From Heligmosomoides polygyrus polygyrus (lineage: Eukaryota > Nematoda > Chromadorea > Rhabditida > Heligmosomidae): 64,000 bases of DNA. Position 1 is the stretch's first letter; each line of letters begins with the position of its first letter. The stretch spans positions 57,810,034 to 57,874,033 of the forward strand of contig OX377202.1 in the NCBI GenBank assembly GCA_947396885.1, given 5' to 3'. This document shows, one piece after another, positions 61,221 to 64,000 of this stretch. Under the pieces are notes generated by a model, which ran no database searches, was not told the origin of the DNA, and saw only the letters and a program-made list of their open reading frames with translations. The translations under genes and the position numbers were made by a program.

Positions 61221-62670
61221 TTATGCATGGAGACAGGAACGGATGATCTGGCAGCCGATGTTTGGAAGTCGAAGCTCTGGTATCCTACTGAGTGGTTGAT
61301 AAGTTCTTCGACCAGGTAGTAAGGGAGAAGAAAGTACCGGAGTGTTAGCACAACAGTACGACGATTCCGATTTGGAAGAAGAAGGGCTGTCCTGCAGACT
61401 TCTCCAATTACCGTCCGATTCGCTTGCTTTCGCACAGCATGAAGATCTTTGAACGAATTGTCGACGGACGAATTCGTGACATCGTCCAGCTTTCCAGCAA
61501 TCAGTGCGGCTTCGTGGCTGGCTGTGGCACCGTTGATGCCATACACGCCGCCCGCCTCCTGATAGAGAAGCATCGCGAGAAACAGAAGTTGGTGCATATC
61601 GCCTTCCTCGACTTGGAGAAGGCCTTTGACCGCGTACCGCGTGAGGTTATATGGTACGCCTTGCGACGACACAACGTACCTGAGGAGCTCATAGAGTGGG
61701 TGCGGATGCTCTACTCTTGCCGAAAGAGTAGAGTGCAAGCAGCAGCTGGAACCTCAATGGAGTTTCCCATCTCTGTTGGGGTGCACCAAGGTTCTGCGCT
61801 TTCTCCACTCCTCTTTGTTGTCGTCGTGGATGCCATTACGAGAGATCTTCAGAAGCCTGTCCCATGTACATTGCTCTATGCTGATGACGTGATGCTCGCT
61901 TGCGAAGATAAAGATGATCTCGAGCGGCAGGTGCAAGCTTGGTGCGACCGCCTGGCGATGTTCGGACTCAAATTGAACGTCAAGAAGACCGAGTGCCTAA
62001 CGACTGACGTAAACGAGTCCGGCTCCATTAAGATTAACGGTACTGAGCTTGCACGCACTTCGGTGTTTATACATATACCTGGGATCAGCAATAGCGTCTA
62101 ACGGCGGTCTGATGGTTGAATTGAACTCACGCGTGAGTGCAGCTTGGTCCAAGTGGCGTTCGCCGACTGGCGTGCTCTGCGACAGGAAGATCCCAGAGCA
62201 CCTGAAGTCGAAGATCTACAGAGCAGTCGTCCGGCCAGTAGCCATGTACGGCGCTGAGTGTTGGCCTGCGACCAGGGAAGTTGAAACGCGCCTCAGCGTC
62301 ATGGAGACGAAGATGCTGCGCTGGACGGCTGGAGTCACACGCCTGGACCGCATACGAAACGATGTCATTCGGCAGAAGTTTGGTGTCGCGCCGATAGCGG
62401 ACAAGATGCGCGAAGCTCGCTTACGATGGCACGGCCACGTTCTGCGTGCAAAGGAAGACAGCGTCCGCAATATAGGCCTTGAGTTGGAAGTGTCAGGAAA
62501 GCGGCCTAGACGACGCCCGAAGCAGCGCTGGTCGGATACGTTACGTGGACATGAAAGTAACTGGCGTCCACCCTGATCAAGCGCAGGACCGGGAAAGATT
62601 GCGTCATGACACCAGGAAGGGCGGACCCCGCGACGAAGCGGGTCAAACGCTGAAGAAGAAGAAGAAGAAG

Positions 62671-62699
<29 letters not shown>
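61221..62699 (+). pseudogene. RTE-type LINE, 5'-truncated, with 16-bp target duplication
   Basis: Flanked by gttaagtcgttcaccg (61205-61220) and gttaagtcgttcgccg (62700-62715), 15 of 16 identical. Coding begins inside the RT: DFSNYRPIRLLSHSMKIFER, NQCGFVAGCGTVDAIHAARL, FLDLEKAFDRVP (first catalytic Asp), [20 protein letters not shown] and LLYADDVMLAC (catalytic pair). A frameshift near 62080 leads into the C-terminus (SAAWSKWRSPTGVLCDRK, RLRWHGHVLRAKED). The tail is a pure (GAA/AGA)n run at 62652-62699. It belongs to the same broad group as 33785-35652 but is clearly a different lineage. Confidence 0.92.
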
Positions 62700-62701
<2 letters not shown>

Positions 62702-62715
62702 TAAGTCGTTCGCCG

Positions 62716-62997
62716 CAGCCCTGATTCAGATCATAGATGGGCTATTGTTGTGAGAGGTTGCCAGAACCCAGTTCTATCGGTTTGTTTCGAAGAATTAGTT
62801 ACAATTTCGATTGTGTTAATAGGCTGTTGGATTTCCTTGACGTCTGCTGTTTTCCTAAAACTATATACCGAGTGGTGACAGAACTAAACTTCTGCAAATT
62901 GCATTGCCTTTCAGCCAATTTCAGTGGCTAGTTTTGATCCGCAAATTTCAACCGATGTTTTTCTCCCACTGAAGAGTTTGCTTACACTACTTCGTGG
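62716..62997. other. No feature recognised
   Basis: Short unique-looking spacer. Confidence 0.4.
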
Positions 62998-63400
62998 CAA
63001 GGGAAGGACCTGAAACGTATGTCGGAACTAGAAAAATGAGCATAGTCATAGAAGAATCTCCACCCTTCAAATAGTTTAAAATTGTGTTTCTTTTTTGCCA
63101 AGTCGTTAAAGCAAAGTAATAGGGAGTTTCTGAATTCGCTGTGGAGTCGTGCGGCGGCGCTCACGAGCCCTTTCTTGTATGTCCGCAATTCCTCTTCCGA
63201 CAAGCGGCTGGAGGCACAGTGGATAGTGGGGTTGCTCCATGAGATGGATGTCGGGAGTTCGGTTCTGGTGTCTCTCGTATTTGCATTTTCAATGATCGCC
63301 CAGATTTGAGGATGTCGGGAGTTCGGTTCTAGTGTCTCTCGTATTTGAATTTTCACTGATCGGCCAGATTTGAAAAGTCCTGACGTTCGCACAGTTTTAG
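62998..63400 (+). mobile_element. Arm of the 25.3-kb inverted-repeat family, with tRNA-like module
   Basis: caagggaaggacctgaaacg and ctccacccttcaaatagtt correspond to the outer arm of 25325-25660. A tRNA-like stretch follows (cacagtggatagtgggg ... gggagttcggttctgg, about 63198-63265). A segment of about 65 bp starting gatgtcgggagttcggttct is tandemly duplicated (63246-63310 and 63311-63375). No inverted partner was found before the window end. Confidence 0.6.
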
Positions 63401-64000
63401 GCGTTTTCTGCATATTTTTCAAGCCGCAAGCGGTGGAAAATAACTTTGTTTCGAGTTTTTTGGTACTGACCGGTTTTCCCAAGACAATGAGAATGGAATT
63501 CAAAAAAATGATGTATGAGCGTCCGACGCACAACCGCAAAGTGTTGAACAGAAGGACTGGTCACGAAACGACCAAGGTATAATAGCTACAGGCTCTTCGC
63601 AGCTTTTTAGCCTACGTGGACCAATGAATTCTATCGGTATGCGTATGCGGTGTGTATGTATTATAATTTCCAGACAAGGAATCTTCTTGTCGTGGCAGAT
63701 TGCTCACATGGCATGCGACTCAAGCTATGGTCTCTTTGTCTGAGCATCCACATTCTCTTCGTCCCACATTCATGTTACCCGAAGTCGCCCATGAAGCGAA
63801 AGGAAGTGTCGAAGTGCGGGTAGCTGAGGGAGACTTGAGCTTTTATAATGATAGTGCACTCTGGCGGCGCGCGAGAAGTTGGCCTGTAGGCGGGCAGATC
63901 AGCTCTCCGTGACACGGCCCAAGAATTGCAAAAGTGGGCGTAACCACAGGCCCATCGTGCAGCACTTAGTCATCTCGGTCATCCTTTCATCCTTTTTGAG
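63401..64000. other. No gene confirmed
   Basis: A possible exon follows ttccag at about 63675 and stays open in two frames to a gtagct at about 63823, but neither translation matches the expected IFT140 continuation or another family. Confidence 0.35.

Noticed and set aside
63675..63823. Candidate exon after ttccag near the window end
   Set aside because: In the phase needed after IFT140 exon 7 it hits a stop within about 23 codons, and the other frames do not resemble IFT140.

Overview
This is nuclear DNA of an animal, most likely a rhabditid nematode and plausibly a strongylid or hookworm-type parasite. The evidence is compact nematode-style exons with short introns where no insertion intervenes, TTTCAG/TTTAG-type splice acceptors, and dense non-LTR retrotransposons of the RTE and CR1 types. 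No prokaryotic gene organisation is present. The species call rests on the general look of the RTE proteins and is an inference.

Only one host gene is recognised: a plus-strand gene for the ciliary intraflagellar-transport protein IFT140 (CHE-11 in C. elegans). Seven collinear exons lie between about 26.9 and 56.3 kb and encode the middle of its N-terminal WD40 region; the start and the C-terminal TPR part lie outside the recognised exons. Two introns are short (52 and 148 bp). The others have grown to 3.0, 18.9, 3.4, 2.9 and more than 7.7 kb, and every long one holds mobile elements or repeats. One reverts to about 63 bp if a single foldback element is removed.

Layout. 1-1.2 kb: a foldback made from two inverted copies of a Tc1-type transposase 3' half. 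2.5-5.45 kb: an AT-rich Penelope-like retroelement whose GIY-YIG endonuclease lies upstream of the reverse transcriptase (permuted order), followed by three back-to-back hairpins. 6.6-10.9 kb: minisatellites and an AT-rich palindrome. 10.9-17 kb: decayed LINEs, one split by a 1.5-kb block of minisatellite plus SINE. 17.8-21.9 kb: a giant TA-flanked foldback carrying two PIF/Harbinger-like elements. 22.6-25.0 kb: a mariner scrap and a CR1-type LINE. 25.3-26.7 kb: a long-inverted-repeat element with tRNA-like modules. 26.8-56.3 kb: the IFT140 gene, with introns holding a foldback that seeded a 145/290-bp satellite, RTE insertions with target-site duplications, a 3.4-kb foldback, a 3.5-kb inverted pair of RTE copies, and a nearly complete RTE element. 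56.3-64 kb: further intronic or downstream sequence with a SINE, foldbacks and another RTE insertion with a clear target duplication.

The main theme is palindromes. At least ten long inverted-repeat structures occur in 64 kb. Three of them (17.8, 27.3 and 35.8 kb) share a CAGTACC terminal motif next to TA, which suggests one family of non-autonomous Tc1/mariner-type foldbacks. No CRISPR array, bacterial operon or intact tRNA/rRNA gene was seen. Coordinates of repeat edges are read by eye and may be off by tens of bases unless a target duplication is stated.
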